From an uncultured Clostridia bacterium (GTDB lineage: Bacteria; Bacillota; Clostridia; TANB77; CAG-508), in contig CAKOUU010000004.1 in assembly GCA_934120675.1 (NCBI GenBank), forward strand, positions 1 through 64,000: DNA of 64,000 nt, written 5' to 3'. The notes under the pieces were generated by a model. The model did no database searches and was not told the origin of the DNA. It saw nothing but the letters and a program-made list of their open reading frames with translations. A program made the translations under genes and the position numbers. Position 1 is the first letter of the stretch, and each line of letters begins with the position of its first letter. Positions 43,401 through 54,768 of the stretch are shown piece after piece.

Positions 43401-45700
43401 TGTTCCCTCCTATAATTTTGCCACTTCTTTATAAAATTTGTTGCATACTTAAATATCATTAAGGATATACTAAATAATCCCATAATAAATAAATTTATTT
43501 TTCCAAATGGTACTAATAATTTATTTTCAATAATAATATTTTGCATATACTTTATAATCATATATATAATAGGAATCGATAACACTATTGTTATCATTAA
43601 TGCTTTAAGAAACATATATATACATTCAAACATTAATATTTTATTTATATTTTCCTCTGTTGCTCCGACAATATTTAAAACTATAAATTCTTGTTTTCTT
43701 TCGCATATACTTGCATTTATAATATTAATTGTGCTAATTATACCAATTATAATTATCGAAATTACAATAATATTTAATATTAATTGAACTATTTCTATAT
43801 AAATTATTTTTTCTTGATTTTCTAATGAATAATATTCTGCATCAATACCTATATTTTGTTTTTTTACTATATTATCAATATAACTTGAAAAATTCATAAT
43901 ATTTTTGCATTTTACTTTTATCAATATTTCATCCAAATCACTTACAATCCAATTTTCAACTTCATATCCTTCAGTATCATTATAATCAGAATTTATTTTT
44001 TGAATATTATTATAGTTTTCCATATTAGTAAAAATAATTGGTGCAAGATACTTAAATTGCAATTCTTTAAATCCTTTTATATTTTCATTTGTAATAATAT
44101 AATTTCCATTCAATTTTCCATTATTTATTTTCTTATATTGATTAACTTCATTTTCTTCATCATTCAATACTGATATAAGATTTAAATCAAAATTAATACC
44201 TGTTTTTAATACATCATAATTTGTATATACTAAATCTCGTCCTTCCAAAATTTCAGTAGCCTTGTTATAAATTATATAATCCCCATATTGAGCATTCAGT
44301 TTTTTTATATAATTATTATATGTTTCATCATCTAAGCCAACAATAACCATATGCATACTTTGTTTTCCATCATTATATGTTGTAACATTATCCGTCAAAA
44401 GTGCCTGTTTAGGTTCTACCAATACATTTATTCCTGTGAGTTTATATTCCGTATATTCAATTTTATCTCCTGTATTATTTTCATAGTCTTTCAATATTTT
44501 TTTGTAATTAATGTTTTGTGTTGAATCTATGGATAACTTAGCATCTGAATCATATTCATTTATTAGTTTAGCACTTTCTTTTTCATATTGAATATATGTA
44601 TTTATTGTAATATATGATAGCATACATATTACTAATAGCATTATTATAATTGAATATTTATTTTTATTTCTTTTTACATTCTTTATTGCTACTTTTCCTT
44701 CTATTGGTAATATTCGTTCTATAATTGTATTCTTTCTATGTTTTATTTGTTTATTATTTCTAATACCTTGAATAACTGATGTTGTACTTGCTTTTATACT
44801 TGGTATTATAGATGATATAAAAATATTAAATATAATAATTCCTAGAGATAATATTATGTATCTTATATTTAATATCAATCTGAAATTATACCCTGTATTT
44901 TTTAATATATTATTCAATAATTTCAAAATCACATTAGAACTAAAAATTGATATTATTCCTCCTATAAAAATACCTATTGCTCCCATTATTATGCCTTCAA
45001 ATAATATCATTTTTAATATTTGTCCTTCTGTTCCTCCTATACTGTTTAAAACTGCATACTCCTTTTTTCTCTCATTTATAGTTATCAAAAAAGCATTATA
45101 TAATATTATTATAAATAAAATTGATATTGCTGCAAAAATAATTATAATCATTAATTCAATAGCATATGAATAATTAATTCTTGCTATACATTTAGGTATA
45201 TAGTTTTCTGTTTCGATTTCAACATCAATAATCCCATATATAGTTAGTAGTTTTTGATTAAATTCGCATTTATTTTTAGAATTTTCAATTTCACCAGTTG
45301 ATATATTTAATGTTTGTAATATATCGTTTGAATACTTGCAAACATCTTTCACATTTTTATATCTAATATATATATTTAAATTTTTTTCATTATCTTTCAT
45401 GACATAATTTTTATCTACTTCTGTCAGTTCTGTATCATTTATTTTTTGAATATATATTTTTTCAATATATTCCTTATTTTTTATTTTTTCAAAATCTTTA
45501 TTGCTTAAATCTTTAAGTATTACATGATAATCATTTTTTTCTTTTTCTGAAATCTCTATAATTCCGTTTTTGATACTACTAACTAGAATTGTTGTAGTAA
45601 ATATCAATATTGAACATAACATTATAGATATAATTGTAAATAATGTTCTTTTTATATTGCTTTTTAAATTATTTAATGTTAGCTTTAGTTCTGTTTTCAT
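43397..45700 (-). CDS. FtsX-type ABC permease
   Basis: 767 residues from the ATG at 45698-45700 with GGGGGAG 5 bases upstream. An N-terminal helix, an external domain, three helices with the FtsX signature (NERKKEYAVLNSIGGTEGQI, about residue 205), a second large external domain (about 380-640), and a second FtsX repeat (ERKQEFIVLNIVGATEENIN). With the ATPase it forms a Bce/MacB-like complex. The two external regions fit a substrate-sensing or peptide-handling role. It ends in TGA. Confidence 0.88.
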   Translation of the reverse strand: MKTELKLTLNNLKSNIKRTLFTIISIMLCSILIFTTTILVSSIKNGIIEISEKEKNDYHVILKDLSNKDFEKIKNKEYIEKIYIQKINDTELTEVDKNYVMKDNEKNLNIYIRYKNVKDVCKYSNDILQTLNISTGEIENSKNKCEFNQKLLTIYGIIDVEIETENYIPKCIARINYSYAIELMIIIIFAAISILFIIILYNAFLITINERKKEYAVLNSIGGTEGQILKMILFEGIIMGAIGIFIGGIISIFSSNVILKLLNNILKNTGYNFRLILNIRYIILSLGIIIFNIFISSIIPSIKASTTSVIQGIRNNKQIKHRKNTIIERILPIEGKVAIKNVKRNKNKYSIIIMLLVICMLSYITINTYIQYEKESAKLINEYDSDAKLSIDSTQNINYKKILKDYENNTGDKIEYTEYKLTGINVLVEPKQALLTDNVTTYNDGKQSMHMVIVGLDDETYNNYIKKLNAQYGDYIIYNKATEILEGRDLVYTNYDVLKTGINFDLNLISVLNDEENEVNQYKKINNGKLNGNYIITNENIKGFKELQFKYLAPIIFTNMENYNNIQKINSDYNDTEGYEVENWIVSDLDEILIKVKCKNIMNFSSYIDNIVKKQNIGIDAEYYSLENQEKIIYIEIVQLILNIIVISIIIIGIISTINIINASICERKQEFIVLNIVGATEENINKILMFECIYMFLKALMITIVLSIPIIYMIIKYMQNIIIENKLLVPFGKINLFIMGLFSISLMIFKYATNFIKKWQNYRREQ

Positions 45701-45871
45701 TTTTTCTCCCCCGTAAAATAATGTATAAATATGCAAAAAAATATTGATGTTTTATATATATCATTTAAAATATAAAACATCAATAAAACTTTATATTCTT
45801 TTGTTTACAATTCCATTTATCTTAACAGGATTACCATTTATCATTATTTTTTTACAACTTTTTCAATATAT

Positions 45872-45903
45872 AAAAAGCAAGTGGTTATCAACAAGCACTT
45901 GCT
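45872..45903 (-). terminator. Terminator of the FtsW-like gene
   Basis: AGCAAGTG (45876-45883) with CACTTGCT (45896-45903), followed on the minus strand by TTTTTAT. Confidence 0.85.
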
Positions 45904-45937
45904 AAAATTTTACTATCTTCTTTATTTAATTATAAAA

Positions 45938-47323
45938 TTATAAGTTGTAATCTGTTTTTTCTGCTTTTATATTATTTCTAATAAGTATATCCTTTCTTCT
46001 ATAAATGGCTAATACCAAAGCCAAACACATCATATTAACAATAAGATTTAACCTACCATAAGAAACAAATGGCAAATTAAAATTAGCATCAATTATTAAA
46101 TTCAAATTCATAAGAATATTAAATATACTTTGTAAAATAAACATACTAGACATTCCAATTATTAATAATTTTCCATTAATTTCTTTTATCTTAATTGAAT
46201 TTATAATTAGTTCTATACTTAAGGCTAAAACTGCTATTACTATTCCAATGCTTACTACCCAGCCATAATGTGCTAAAATTGATATAAACGCATAATTTGT
46301 GCCTTCGTCAAATATTTCTAAAGCATTGCTAGTATCGTCCGCTTCACCAAATGTTTGAGCAGAATTTATAATTATTTTTCTATTTAAAGGGATCCATCCA
46401 TAACAATCTGCTTGACTTTCTGGATTATATACTGCTACAAATCTATCAACAATATATGGTGTTTCAATTATTACACTTAGCGATAAAATTGTTCCTAAAA
46501 TTATTGGTATTCCCCAAAGGATTAGTAAATTTCTTTTTCTATTTGTTTTAGTTTGTACCAATTTTACAGTTCCTATTATTAAATAAATAAGTCCTAATAT
46601 AAATGCTGATACAATAGATGGTATCCTTACAAAAATAAATATAGAAATTATACTTAATGTTATTATTTTAGCTAATTTTAAATTTATATTCTTATTGAAT
46701 ATTGTAACATTCTTTTTGTATTGTTTTTCACTATTTAAAAAGCCTACAAACGCAATAATATAAAGTGGCATTGCAATAACAACTGGTGAAAGTGTAATTG
46801 ATGGTGAAATATATATGTATGGTAATCCATTTATATCTATTCCAAAAAGAAATGAATAGACAATAAATAAAGTTGCAATTATATAAAATATATTTGAGTA
46901 TTTCATTATTTTTGTATAATCAATAAAATATACACATATACCTAAAATACTGCCTACTATTAAAGAAATTATATATCTTTCAAAAAAATTCATTGAATTA
47001 TATCCATCTGTTACTATATTACATGTTCTAGTAAATGCAACTAAAAATCCAAATCCTAAAAGCACTATTAAAATTATTAACAATTTCCAGTCTAGTTTTG
47101 GCTTATGTATTTTATTTAATTTTTCTCCGATTTCTTTGGCATCTCCCATTTGTGTAATTGCTTTTTCTTCTGCTTCTTTTTCCTTTAGTCCATCTTGAAT
47201 ATAGTTTTCTTTTGATTCTTCTATATGATTTTCTAACTCTTCTGATATGCTATTTCGTATAGGTTTGTATTTTATCTGTTCACATACTGTATTTAAAAAT
47301 TCTTTAATTTGCAAATGAAACAC
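45938..47323 (-). CDS. Prefix-domain FtsW/RodA-family membrane protein
   Basis: 461 residues. Residues 1-75 form a cytoplasmic permease prefix (HAAS) domain: RNSISEELENHIEESKENYI and EKAITQMGDAKEIGEKLN. About ten helices follow with the SEDS pattern (VGSILGICVYFIDYTKIMKY; PSIVSAFILGLIYLI; SAQTFGEAD; LPFVSYG). SEDS proteins polymerise glycan strands, but the prefix-bearing type beside PadR is a distinct group of unknown specificity. It overlaps the PadR gene by 20 bases. Confidence 0.85.
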   Translation of the reverse strand: MFHLQIKEFLNTVCEQIKYKPIRNSISEELENHIEESKENYIQDGLKEKEAEEKAITQMGDAKEIGEKLNKIHKPKLDWKLLIILIVLLGFGFLVAFTRTCNIVTDGYNSMNFFERYIISLIVGSILGICVYFIDYTKIMKYSNIFYIIATLFIVYSFLFGIDINGLPYIYISPSITLSPVVIAMPLYIIAFVGFLNSEKQYKKNVTIFNKNINLKLAKIITLSIISIFIFVRIPSIVSAFILGLIYLIIGTVKLVQTKTNRKRNLLILWGIPIILGTILSLSVIIETPYIVDRFVAVYNPESQADCYGWIPLNRKIIINSAQTFGEADDTSNALEIFDEGTNYAFISILAHYGWVVSIGIVIAVLALSIELIINSIKIKEINGKLLIIGMSSMFILQSIFNILMNLNLIIDANFNLPFVSYGRLNLIVNMMCLALVLAIYRRKDILIRNNIKAEKTDYNL

Positions 47324-47642
47324 CTCCTAATACATGGTTAATTCCATTGCTAAAAATTTTCCATTCTTCTTTTTTCTCTTTTAACTGTTTTTTTCCTTTT
47401 TCAGTTATTGCATAATATTTTCTTTTCTTTGCTGTTGTTTCATCCCAATATGATGTTATAAATCCGTTTTCTTCTAATCCATGTAATATTGGATATAGTG
47501 TTCCTTCTTTTAATTCAAATACATTCTCTGATTTTTCTTTTAATTTTTTTATCATCTCATATCCATACATGTTTTGATTTTTTAATAAGTCCAATACTAG
47601 CATTGTTGTGCTTCCTTTTAGTAATTCTTTACTAATTTTCAC
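47304..47642 (-). CDS. PadR-family transcriptional regulator
   Basis: 112 residues from a GTG at 47640-47642 with AAGGAGGGG upstream. Winged-helix marks: LLKGSTTMLVLDLLKNQNMY near residue 8, GYEMIKKLKEKSE, FELKEGTLYPILHGLEENGF and the wing AKKRKYYAITEKGKKQLK. It presumably represses its own promoter through the palindrome at 47669-47712 and thereby the downstream FtsW-like gene. Confidence 0.95.
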   Translation of the reverse strand: MKISKELLKGSTTMLVLDLLKNQNMYGYEMIKKLKEKSENVFELKEGTLYPILHGLEENGFITSYWDETTAKKRKYYAITEKGKKQLKEKKEEWKIFSNGINHVLGGVSFAN

Positions 47643-47668
47643 TTTTATCCCCTCCTTAAAAATAAATA

Positions 47669-47725
47669 TACCTAGATATTCTATGTATTTTTATACATTG
47701 TATATCTAGGTATTGTTTTTGTCAA
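47669..47725 (-). promoter_or_regulatory. PadR operator overlapping a consensus promoter
   Basis: Arms 47669-47688 and 47693-47712 match at 18 of 20 positions around TTTT, with the PadR-type ATGTAT...ATACAT core. On the minus strand TTGACA (47720-47725) and TACAAT (47697-47702) have a 17-base spacer, so binding would cover the -10. Confidence 0.85.
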
Positions 47726-47842
47726 TAGATTTTTATAATTATTCAAATTTTTTTATAAAACTAATACTATAATTTATAATATTTGTTGGCTAATTCTTTT
47801 GCTTGTTCTTCTGTTATGGATTTTTCTTTATACCGTTTTAAT

Positions 47843-48448
47843 TTATAATTCTTCGGTTTTAAATGTGAAATAGCCTTCATATAGATAACTATTATCTATA
47901 CCTTTCATATATACTTCTCTATCATTTATCTTATCAGTTAAACTATGTTTTAGCAATTCTTTAATTTCTATATCTTTTATTGGACTACGTTCCATTGCAA
48001 GCAAATAATCTGTTTTATCTACTTTTCTCCAGTCAACTACTAAATTTAGCTCTTTCTTTAAAATTAAATCTAGCCATATTCTTGTACTTCTGCCATTTCC
48101 TTCTCTAAAAGGATGTGCTATATTCATTTCTACATATTTTTCTATTATTTCTTCATATGTTGACTGTGGCATTTTCTCGATATTTTTAATTGCTTCTTCA
48201 AGATAAGTAAGAGGTGTAAATCTGAAATTTCCTTTTGCTATATTTACTTTTCTTATATTTCCTGCAAATTCATATATTTCATCAAATAAATATTTATGAA
48301 TTTTCTTTAAAGTTTCAAATGTTCCTGGCTCTAATTTATTTAAATAACCTGTTTCAAACATTTCTTTTGCTCGTATTTTGCTAATTTTTTCTTCTTCTCT
48401 TGCAAGTTCTGCTTGGTCAGTAATATTTAATTTATTCTCTAAAATCAT
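47843..48448 (-). CDS. Fic-domain protein, second copy
   Basis: 201 residues. Core motif HPFREGNGRSTRIWLDLILK is complete (about residues 112-131), with FKLTPLTYLE-like FRFTPLTYLEEAI upstream and the usual N-terminus ITDQAELAREEEKISKIRAK. No (S/T)xxxE(G/N) inhibitory helix is seen in the chain, so it may be a class I Fic needing a separate antitoxin or the free stress-type form. The reading GYFTFKTEEL is the usual end of the family. About 80 bases beyond it another open stretch (SITEEQAKELANKYYKL) may be a small downstream partner; it has no ribosome binding site that I can identify. Confidence 0.9.
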   Translation of the reverse strand: MILENKLNITDQAELAREEEKISKIRAKEMFETGYLNKLEPGTFETLKKIHKYLFDEIYEFAGNIRKVNIAKGNFRFTPLTYLEEAIKNIEKMPQSTYEEIIEKYVEMNIAHPFREGNGRSTRIWLDLILKKELNLVVDWRKVDKTDYLLAMERSPIKDIEIKELLKHSLTDKINDREVYMKGIDNSYLYEGYFTFKTEEL

Positions 48449-48484
48449 TTTTTACCTCCTCAGGCATTTTTTACATACCAACTT

Positions 48485-49993
48485 TTAGTTTAAAGGTTTC
48501 ATTGTTGGGAATAGTAATACATCTCTAATTGATGCAGCATCTGTTAATAACATTACTAATCTATCAACACCAATTCCTAAACCACCTGTTGGAGGCATAC
48601 CATATTCAAGAGCTTGAATAAAGTCTTCATCCATCATACCTGCTTCTTCGTCTCCGGCATTTCTAGCTTCAACTTGTTTTTTAAATCTTTCATATTGGTC
48701 AATTGGGTCATTTAATTCTGAGAATGCATTTCCATATTCTCTACCACCAATAAATATTTCAAATCTTTCTGTTAATCTTGGGTCTTTTGGACTTCTTTTT
48801 GCAAGTGGTGAAATTTCTACTGGATAATCATATATAAATGTTGGTTGTATTAATGTTTTTTCTACATACTCGTCAAAGAATAAGCTGATTACATCTCCTC
48901 TTGTTTCTTTTGTTGAGTCTGGAATTTCTAATCCTCTTTCTTTTGCTAATGCAACTGCTTCTTCGTCTGAATTGATTTCGTTGAAGTCAACTCCGCAAGC
49001 TTCTTTTATGCTATCTATCATAGTAATTCTTTTCCATCCTGGTGTTAAGTCAATATCTTGTCCTTGATATGTTATTTTTGTTGTTCCCAAAACTTTCATA
49101 GCACATTTTGTGAATATTTCTTCTGTTATATCCATCATATCATTGTAATCTTGGTATGCAGCATATAATTCTATTGATGTAAATTCTGGGTTATGTCTAA
49201 TATCCATACCTTCATTTCTGAATATTCTACCCATTTCATATACTTTATCATATCCACCAACTATTAATCTTTTTAAGTTTAATTCTGTTGCAATTCTTAA
49301 ATACATTGGTAAATCTAATGCATTGTGATGTGTTATAAATGGTTTTGCTGTTGCTCCACCTGATATTGTGTTTAATATTGGTGTTTCAACTTCTAGGTAA
49401 CCTTTTTCGTCTAATATTCTTCTTATCTCTGTTATTATTTTGCTTCTTGCTTCAAATGTTTTCTTTACTTCTGGATTCATTATTAAATCAACATATCTTT
49501 GTCTATATCTCAAATCTGGATCTTTTAATCCATGGAATTTTTCTGGTAATGGTCTTAATGATTTTGAAAGTAATGTTACTTCTTTTGCATGTACAGAAAT
49601 TTCTTCTGTTCTTGTTTTAAATACAAAACCTGTAATTCCAATGATATCACCAATATCATATGTTTTAAATGCTTTGTAGCTTTCTTCTCCTAAATCATTT
49701 ATACTTACATAACTTTGGATTTTTTCATCACTGTCTTGTATTGTACAGAATGATGCTTTTCCCATTATTCTTTTTGCAATTATTCTACCAGCAACTGTTA
49801 CATCTTTTTGTTCAAATTGTTCGTAATTTGCTTTTATTTCTCCTGCTGAATTTGTTCTATTAAATTTTGTTATTTCAAATGGGTCTTTTCCTTCTTCTTG
49901 TAATTCCTTTAATTTGTCTCTTCTTATTTGCATTAGATGGTTTATATCTAATTCTTCTACTTCGTTATTATTGTTATTCTTATTTTCGCTCAT
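48485..49993 (-). CDS. lysS: Lysyl-tRNA synthetase, class II
   Basis: 502 residues, normal length. OB-fold (about 60-165, [19 protein letters not shown]), motif 1 ([20 protein letters not shown]), motif 2 ([20 protein letters not shown]) and motif 3 ([15 protein letters not shown]) are all present. The acidic Asn-rich start is variable in the family. I see no T-box leader upstream; instead the 121-base fold-back B lies between obg and lysS. Confidence 0.98.
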   Translation of the reverse strand: MSENKNNNNNEVEELDINHLMQIRRDKLKELQEEGKDPFEITKFNRTNSAGEIKANYEQFEQKDVTVAGRIIAKRIMGKASFCTIQDSDEKIQSYVSINDLGEESYKAFKTYDIGDIIGITGFVFKTRTEEISVHAKEVTLLSKSLRPLPEKFHGLKDPDLRYRQRYVDLIMNPEVKKTFEARSKIITEIRRILDEKGYLEVETPILNTISGGATAKPFITHHNALDLPMYLRIATELNLKRLIVGGYDKVYEMGRIFRNEGMDIRHNPEFTSIELYAAYQDYNDMMDITEEIFTKCAMKVLGTTKITYQGQDIDLTPGWKRITMIDSIKEACGVDFNEINSDEEAVALAKERGLEIPDSTKETRGDVISLFFDEYVEKTLIQPTFIYDYPVEISPLAKRSPKDPRLTERFEIFIGGREYGNAFSELNDPIDQYERFKKQVEARNAGDEEAGMMDEDFIQALEYGMPPTGGLGIGVDRLVMLLTDAASIRDVLLFPTMKPLN

Positions 49994-50025
49994 TTTACTT
50001 TCTCCTTTTTATTTATATATTTTAA

Positions 50026-50146
50026 TTTTAAAAATAATGCTTATATTGCTAGGCAAACTTTATAAAAAAGGCAAGGGCGCATACTTTTGTATGTAACCGC
50101 GTTTTTTATAAAGTTTAACGACGCAAGATGAGTATTATTTTTAAAA
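50026..50146. repeat. Long fold-back element B
   Basis: Arms of about 45 bases (50026-50070 and 50101-50146) pair over nearly all positions (for example AAACTTTATAAAAAA with TTTTTTATAAAGTTT). The loop contains a second small stem GCATAC/GTATGT. No similarity in sequence to elements A and C, but the same overall design and position between genes. Confidence 0.75.
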
Positions 50147-50147
50147 T

Positions 50148-51850
<1,703 letters not shown>

Positions 51851-51871
51851 ATGTTTATTTCCCCTTTAATT

Positions 51872-52879
51872 TTAGTAATCTAGCATCATTGCTTTTTTTA
51901 CTTTTTTCATTGTTTCTTTTGCTACAGCTCTTGCTTTTTCTGTACCCTCCATTAGAATTTTATCAACTTCTTCTGGATGTGCTTCATAATATGCTCTTTT
52001 TTCTCTAATTGGTCTTAACTCTTCAATTATATTTTTAGCTAGTTGTTTTTTACAAGCAACACAACCACGTTTTCCGGCTTTGCATTCTTCACATACTGTT
52101 TTTACATCTTCTTTTGGTGTAAATAAATTGTGATAATATGCAACCATACATATATCAGGATTTCCTGGATCATCTTTTTTTATTCTTGCTGGGTCTGTTA
52201 CTGCACTCATAACTTTTTTAGTTATTTCTTCTTCACTATCTGATAAGTAAATTGCATTTCCTAATGATTTACCCATTTTTTCATTACCATCTAGTCCTTT
52301 TATTCTTTTTGAGTTTGATAGTACTGCTTTTGGTTCTTTTAAAACTCCTTCGCCATAGATACTGTTGAATTTTCTAACTATTTCTCTACATTGTTCTATT
52401 AGTGGTAATTGGTCTTCTCCAACTGGTACTAGTTCACCTTCAAATGTTGTTATATCTGCTGCCTGGCTTACTGGATATCCTAAAAATCCATATGTTACAC
52501 TTTCCCCAAAGATGTCTCTTTTTTGTGCTATTTCTGTTTTTACTGTTGGATTTCTTTCTAGTCTAGCAATTGTAACCAAATTTGAGTAAAACACCGTTAA
52601 TTCAGCTGTTTCTGGTATCATTGACTGTATATAAATTGTTGTTTTTTTAGGATCTATTCCTACTGATAAGTAATCCATTGCAACTTCTCTTACATTTTTT
52701 CTAACTTTTTCTGGATTATTAAAATTATCTGTAAGTGCTTGTACATCTGCTATTAATATAAATGGATCATATTCTGGATTATCTTGCATTTCTACTCTTG
52801 TTTTTAGTGATCCAAAATAGTGCCCTATGTGTAATTTCCCTGTTGGTCTGTCTCCTGTTAATACTCTCTTTTTTTCCAT
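51872..52879 (-). CDS. trpS: Tryptophanyl-tRNA synthetase
   Basis: 335 residues from the ATG at 52877-52879 (AAGGGATG upstream; an in-frame ATG 12 bases earlier touches the site). Class I marks: TGDRPTGKLHIGHYFGSL (HIGH) and EKMGKSLGN for KMSKS. Two pairs of Cys (CEECKAGKRGCVACKKQ) near the C-terminus suggest a zinc knuckle, as in some clostridial TrpRS. A consensus promoter precedes it and there is no room for a T-box. Confidence 0.97.
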   Translation of the reverse strand: MEKKRVLTGDRPTGKLHIGHYFGSLKTRVEMQDNPEYDPFILIADVQALTDNFNNPEKVRKNVREVAMDYLSVGIDPKKTTIYIQSMIPETAELTVFYSNLVTIARLERNPTVKTEIAQKRDIFGESVTYGFLGYPVSQAADITTFEGELVPVGEDQLPLIEQCREIVRKFNSIYGEGVLKEPKAVLSNSKRIKGLDGNEKMGKSLGNAIYLSDSEEEITKKVMSAVTDPARIKKDDPGNPDICMVAYYHNLFTPKEDVKTVCEECKAGKRGCVACKKQLAKNIIEELRPIREKRAYYEAHPEEVDKILMEGTEKARAVAKETMKKVKKAMMLDY

Positions 52880-52953
52880 CTTTATTTTCATCCCTTCATT
52901 CGTTCATCATCATTCAAATTTTCTGTCTGCCAAATCTAGGCATTTATGTAGAA

Positions 52954-52982
52954 ATTATACCATATTGGGGTTAAAAATTCAA
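52954..52982 (-). promoter_or_regulatory. SigA-type promoter of trpS
   Basis: TTGAAT (52977-52982) and TATAAT (52954-52959) on the minus strand, spacer 17. Confidence 0.8.
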
Positions 52983-53008
52983 TTAAAATCTCATGTTTCT
53001 GTAAATTT

Positions 53009-53755
53009 TTATACAATTTCTAAAATATCTCTTGAAATTGTTGCTATAAGTTCACTTGCGTTTGATATTTCCTTTGTAAAAATGCCTATTAAATATGTGT
53101 TTTTTCCATATACTATTCCATAATCGTGAACATACCCATTGTAACTTCCATATTTGTGTGCAATATCAATGTCTGTAACATATTTTTTTAAATACATATA
53201 CTCTGAAGATTTTTTCATATCTTCTATCAATTCTTGATATTTTCCCAAGTTATTAAATAAATATTTTAAAACATCTAATCCATATTCCGCTGAAATAATA
53301 TTTTCTTTATAAAATTTTTCTGGTAATTCTACACTTGTATATTTAGCAAATTCTTTTCTATATATTTTTTTACCACCTAATCCATCTGCTAAAATATTTG
53401 TTGCGGTATTGTCACTATTTATTATCATTTCCTTTAATAAAGTTTTAATTGCTATACTATCTCCAACTTTACAATTATTAGTTATAAGCCCGTTTCCTGC
53501 TTCGAAATCTTCAGCTTTATATACAAATCCCATGTTTGGATTTATTTCTTTATTATTTATTTTTTCATAATATAACATCGCAATTTGCACTTTAGTAGTG
53601 CTTGCTGCAACAAACCATTTTTCTTTATTATAAAAGTAATATTTATTTGTGTTCAAATTATAATAAAAAAATGCAAAATTGTCTCTATTTAATTCGTTTT
53701 CATTGATTTTTTTATTTATTAGTTTTTTTACATTTTTGTCCTCTAATTTTTCCAT
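53009..53755 (-). CDS. Class A beta-lactamase-like serine hydrolase without signal peptide
   Basis: 248 residues from the ATG at 53753-53755 with GGAGG 5 bases upstream. Motifs: SxxK in AASTTKVQIAMLYYEK (about residue 52), SDN in MIINSDNTATNIL (about 110) and a KxG-type box in HKYGSYNGYVHDYGIVY. The family PF13354 includes non-lactamase members. There is no signal peptide or lipobox, so it would be cytosolic, unlike true beta-lactamases. It may cleave a peptide or amide; resistance cannot be claimed. Confidence 0.85.
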   Translation of the reverse strand: MEKLEDKNVKKLINKKINENELNRDNFAFFYYNLNTNKYYFYNKEKWFVAASTTKVQIAMLYYEKINNKEINPNMGFVYKAEDFEAGNGLITNNCKVGDSIAIKTLLKEMIINSDNTATNILADGLGGKKIYRKEFAKYTSVELPEKFYKENIISAEYGLDVLKYLFNNLGKYQELIEDMKKSSEYMYLKKYVTDIDIAHKYGSYNGYVHDYGIVYGKNTYLIGIFTKEISNASELIATISRDILEIV

Positions 53756-53885
53756 ATATGCCTCCAACTTATAAACAGTAATTTTTTTGTTTTTACGAAA
53801 TATATTATATCATACTTTATTTTTTGTAGCATATTAAATGTTGCATAAAATATAATTTTTGTAAAAATGAAAGGAAAATGATTTT

Positions 53886-54729
53886 ATGAAAAAAATTTTG
53901 TTTAAAGGTGCAGGTTCTGCTGTACCAACACCATTTAATGAAAATGGTATAAACTTAAAAGAATTTGAAAAATTTTTACAATTTCAAATTGATAATGATA
54001 TTGATGCTTTAATTGTTTGTGGTACAACAGGTGAAAGTGCAACAATGACAAAAGAAGAAAAAATTGATATTATAAAATGTGCTGTTGAAGTTGCACATAA
54101 AAATGAAACTTCTACACGAAAAATACCTATAATTGCTGGAACTGGTTCAAATAACACCAAAGAAGCAATTGAGATGTCAAAAATTGCTGAATCTTTAGGT
54201 GTTGACGGTGTTTTAGTTGTTACTCCATATTACAACAAAACAACTCAAAAAGGGTTAATTGCACACTATAAAACCATTGCTGAAAATATTAATACTCCTA
54301 TTGTTTTATATAATGTTCCTAGTAGAACTGGAATGAATATTGAGCCAGAAACCTGTTTAGAACTTTCAAAAATTGATAATATTGTTGCTATAAAAGAAGC
54401 AAGCCGGAAATATTTCACAAGTTGCAGAAATTGCTCATTTGTGCGGGGATAATTTACATATTTACTCTGGCAATGATGACCAAGCAATTCCTATTTGTTC
54501 TTTGGGTGGTTTGGGTGTTATTTCTGTTTTATCAAATATTAAACCAAAGTTCACACATGATATGGTTTGGAATTTTTTAAATGGTGATGTTGAAACGGCT
54601 AAAAATATGCAATTAGAAAGTATTCCTTTGATAAATGATTTGTTTGCTAAAGTTAATCCTATTCCTGTTAAAGCTGCTTTGAATAAAATGGGCTTTGAGT
54701 TTGGCAGTACTAGACTGCCTTTGAAATAA
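53886..54729 (+). CDS. dapA: 4-hydroxy-tetrahydrodipicolinate synthase, split by a +1 shift at CGG
   Basis: 280 residues if joined. DapA condenses pyruvate and aspartate semialdehyde on the way to lysine and peptidoglycan. Codons 1-173 (53886-54404) hold [36 protein letters not shown] and the Schiff-base Lys in AIKEAS. The next bases are CGG. As a triplet the frame ends 14 codons later. With CGGA (54405-54408) as one codon the chain continues [15 protein letters not shown] through [20 protein letters not shown] to TAA at 54729. In relatives the residue after KEA(S/T) is Gly, matching CGGA = Gly. It is on the plus strand, so the pattern is strand independent. The other lysine genes are elsewhere. 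Confidence 0.93.
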
Positions 54730-54730
54730 A

Positions 54731-54768
54731 AATAGGGATTGGAGACCCGTCCCCCAATCCCTATTTTT
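54731..54768. terminator. Shared terminator built from the GGGACGGGTC repeat
   Basis: AATAGGGATTGG (54731-54742) pairs with CCAATCCCTATT (54754-54765), with AGACCCGTCCC in the loop and T/A tracts at both ends. It lies between the convergent dapA and mutS stops and is a copy of the 15819-15890 palindrome family. Confidence 0.85.

Noticed and set aside
47760..47860. Frame change at the end of the second Fic gene joining it to KNYKLKRYKEK...NKYYKL
   Set aside because: The Fic chain already ends with the usual GYxxFKTEEL, and no in-frame CGG is on the coding strand there. The downstream stretch is noted as a possible small partner only.
49994..50147. T-box leader upstream of lysS
   Set aside because: No AGGGTGGNACCGCG-type motif; the space is filled by fold-back B.
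52892..53008. T-box leader upstream of trpS
   Set aside because: A consensus promoter lies about 75 bases before the start codon, leaving no room for a T-box.
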